From Stenotrophomonas maltophilia (GTDB lineage: Bacteria > Pseudomonadota > Gammaproteobacteria > Xanthomonadales > Xanthomonadaceae), in assembly GCF_013464915.1 (NCBI RefSeq), contig NZ_RAVT01000061.1, positions 11-33,450 on the forward strand: 33,440 nucleotides of DNA, read 5' to 3'. The stretch's first letter is position 1. Every line of letters begins with the position of its first letter. Made by a program: the position numbers and the translations under genes. The notes below the pieces were generated by a model, which was not told the DNA's origin, ran no database searches, and worked only from the letters and a program-made list of their open reading frames with translations. This document shows positions 32,087 to 33,440 of the stretch, one piece after another.

Positions 32087-32836
32087 TCAGGTCGGTCGAT
32101 CCGTGGTTTCCCACGGGAACCGTGGCAGGCTGTCCACCGCCTGTTCCAGCCGCCGCGACCAGTTCTGGTGGATGTCCGCATACAACGCTGAATCCGCGCC
32201 GAGCCGCAGCTGCTGGCCGATGCGCAGTTCACCATCGCGCAGCAGCGCCAGGTCGATCGGCAGGCCTACCGACAGGTTGGAGCGGATGGTCGAATCCAGC
32301 GACACGATTGCCGTGCGCGCCGCGTCCTCCAGGCGTGTGGCCGGGCTGAGGATGCGGTCGAGGATCGGCTTGCCGTACTTGGACTCACCGATCTGCAGAT
32401 AGGGCGTCTCCGGCGAAGCAGCGATCGCGTTGCCGAGTGGATAGACCATGTACAGACCCGGCCGCTCGCCGGCGATCTGGCCGCCGAAGATCAGCGTGGC
32501 CTGGGTGTTGACCCCGTCATGGCCGTGCTCGCTGTGGCTGCTGTGTACCTGGCTGTCCACCAGCAGCTGGCCGACATACTCGGCAGCCTCGAACAGGTGG
32601 GTCATGTCGCGCAGGTTGGGCGTGCGCCGTTCCCCTGCGTCGCGCCCCAGGCGTGACACCAGCAGCTGGGTGGTGGCCAGGTTGCCGGCCGCCATCAGCA
32701 CGTACGCTGCCTGGCCGGGGTACTCGAACACGTGCAGCTTGCGGTGCACGCGCACATCGTCCAGCGAGGCATTGGTCCGGGTGTCGGCAGCGAAGACCAG
32801 GCCCTGGTCCACCTCGATTCCAACGCAATAGGTCAT
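32087..32836 (-). CDS. Proteasome-type protease, Anbu-like
   Basis: A 249-residue Ntn-hydrolase of the bacterial proteasome-like group called Anbu. The protein begins MTYCVGI, and removal of Met would expose Thr2 as nucleophile. FAADTRTNASLDD near residue 15 and the Lys of HRKLHVF near residue 33 match the Ntn active-site pattern. SLDSTIRSNLSVGLPIDLALL near residue 180 is the late family signature. Anbu assembles into large open rings or helices; its natural substrates are not known. In many bacteria it sits beside a transglutaminase-like gene, an alpha-E (DUF403) gene and an ATP-grasp gene, none of which is here. It is divergent from folK. Confidence 0.9.
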   Translation of the reverse strand: MTYCVGIEVDQGLVFAADTRTNASLDDVRVHRKLHVFEYPGQAAYVLMAAGNLATTQLLVSRLGRDAGERRTPNLRDMTHLFEAAEYVGQLLVDSQVHSSHSEHGHDGVNTQATLIFGGQIAGERPGLYMVYPLGNAIAASPETPYLQIGESKYGKPILDRILSPATRLEDAARTAIVSLDSTIRSNLSVGLPIDLALLRDGELRIGQQLRLGADSALYADIHQNWSRRLEQAVDSLPRFPWETTDRPT

Positions 32837-32927
32837 GTCGGTGCCCTATCATGTGCGTCCCGGATTGTAGGCAGGCCGCCGTGACGACGGCATGTCCACG
32901 CCCCCCAAGTGCCGTCACCTGAACCGC

Positions 32928-33413
32928 ATGACCACCGTGCTCCTGAGCCTGGGCAGCAACGTCCAGCCCCGCCGCTACCTCCACGCCGCGGTGACGGCCC
33001 TGCGCGAGCGCTTTGGCGCACTGCAGGTGTCGCCCGCCTACCGTACCGCCGCGGTCGGCTTCGATGGCCCGGCCTTCCTCAACAATGCGGTAGCGATCGA
33101 GACCGACCTGCCGCTGCAGGAACTGGACGACTGGCTGCATGCGCTGGAAGACGCGCACGGCCGCGACCGCAGCGGGCCGCGCTTTTCCGACCGGACCCTG
33201 GACATCGACGTGGTGTTCTACGGCGACCTGGTGGTGGAAGGCCCTGGCCACCTGCGAATCCCGCGCCCGGAACTGAAGCATGCCTTCGTGCTGAAGCCGC
33301 TGGCGGACATCGCGCCGGGCTTCGTCGACCCGGTCAGTGGGCAGGACCTGGCCACGCTGTGGCGTGCACACAGGCAGTTTGGCGAGGCGTTCGAGGTGGT
33401 GGACCTCGGATGA
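32928..33413 (+). CDS. folK: 6-hydroxymethyl-7,8-dihydropterin pyrophosphokinase, FolK family
   Basis: The enzyme transfers pyrophosphate from ATP to hydroxymethyl-dihydropterin in folate synthesis. The 161-residue form starts MTTVLLSLGSNVQPR, matching the family N-terminus. The magnesium-binding Asp pair is in RTLDIDVVFYGD, and the late motif is IPRPELKHAFVLKPLADIAPG. These differ a little from the usual RTLDLDLLLYG and PHPR forms, so it could be a divergent paralogue rather than the housekeeping copy. An upstream in-frame ATG at 32892 would add 12 residues; neither start has a clear Shine-Dalgarno. No folate or pantothenate neighbours are visible. Confidence 0.85.
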   Translation: MTTVLLSLGSNVQPRRYLHAAVTALRERFGALQVSPAYRTAAVGFDGPAFLNNAVAIETDLPLQELDDWLHALEDAHGRDRSGPRFSDRTLDIDVVFYGDLVVEGPGHLRIPRPELKHAFVLKPLADIAPGFVDPVSGQDLATLWRAHRQFGEAFEVVDLG

Positions 33414-33420
33414 CGGAGGT

Positions 33421-33440
33421 TGCCGGCCAGCGGCCGGCAC
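33421..33440. repeat. REP half-element cut by the window end
   Basis: TGCCGGCCAGCGGCCGGCAC is the CCGGC palindrome of the SMAG type seen elsewhere here; the expected closing CTAC would lie just outside. Confidence 0.7.

Overview
The window reads as a chromosome segment of Stenotrophomonas, most likely the S. maltophilia complex. The base composition is GC-rich. Most gaps between genes carry short palindromic REP elements that open with GTAG and close with CTAC, which is the SMAG type typical of that genus. Gene content and order fit a gammaproteobacterium of the Xanthomonadaceae. The first 60 bases are pure C/G homopolymer and look like a contig-end artefact.

Layout. (1) 164-3573: an M1 zinc aminopeptidase lipoprotein, a small lipoprotein and a HAD phosphatase. 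(2) 3676-4614, minus strand: a PfkB-type sugar/adenosine kinase, divergent from mreB. (3) 4898-12355: the rod-shape block mreB-mreC-mreD-mrdA(PBP2)-rodA with 4-nt ATGA overlaps, followed by a second full-length rodA-like gene. (4) 12356-13375: a gene-free kilobase. It holds two inverted copies of a ~240-bp hairpin module around a SMAG element, then a perfect FNR-type box leading into a structured non-coding stretch. (5) 13376-17107: mltB-like lytic transglycosylase, rlpA and dacC. (6) 17412-18485, minus: an LpxR-like lipid A deacylase next to 74-bp tandem repeats. (7) 18789-20794: ybeD (DUF493), lipB, lipA. (8) 21090-23267: prc tail-specific protease. (9) 23512-25355: a lipoprotein and an unrecognised exported protein. 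(10) 25366-28050: short-form gnd, a Gfo/Idh/MocA oxidoreductase and a BON-domain protein. (11) 28284-32054: a sensor kinase, a single-domain response regulator and a hybrid receiver-kinase. (12) 32087-33413: an Anbu-type proteasome-like protease (minus) and folK.

How the genes fit together. MreBCD, PBP2 and RodA form the elongasome. MltB, RlpA and DacC trim the peptidoglycan it makes, and Prc usually controls the level of murein hydrolases, so more than half of the window serves the cell wall. LipB and LipA build protein-bound lipoate. The order rodA, rlpA, dac, ybeD, lipB, lipA matches the classic enterobacterial cluster. Here it is interrupted by the extra rodA, mltB and the minus-strand LpxR-like gene.

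Most unusual points: the 180-residue C-terminal tail of MreC is encoded by tandem palindromic repeat modules, including three SMAG half-elements read in frame; a second rodA; a 554-bp nested inverted repeat; a perfect FNR box with a correctly spaced -10 in a gene-free region; and a tandem repeat that contains the stop codon of the LpxR-like gene.
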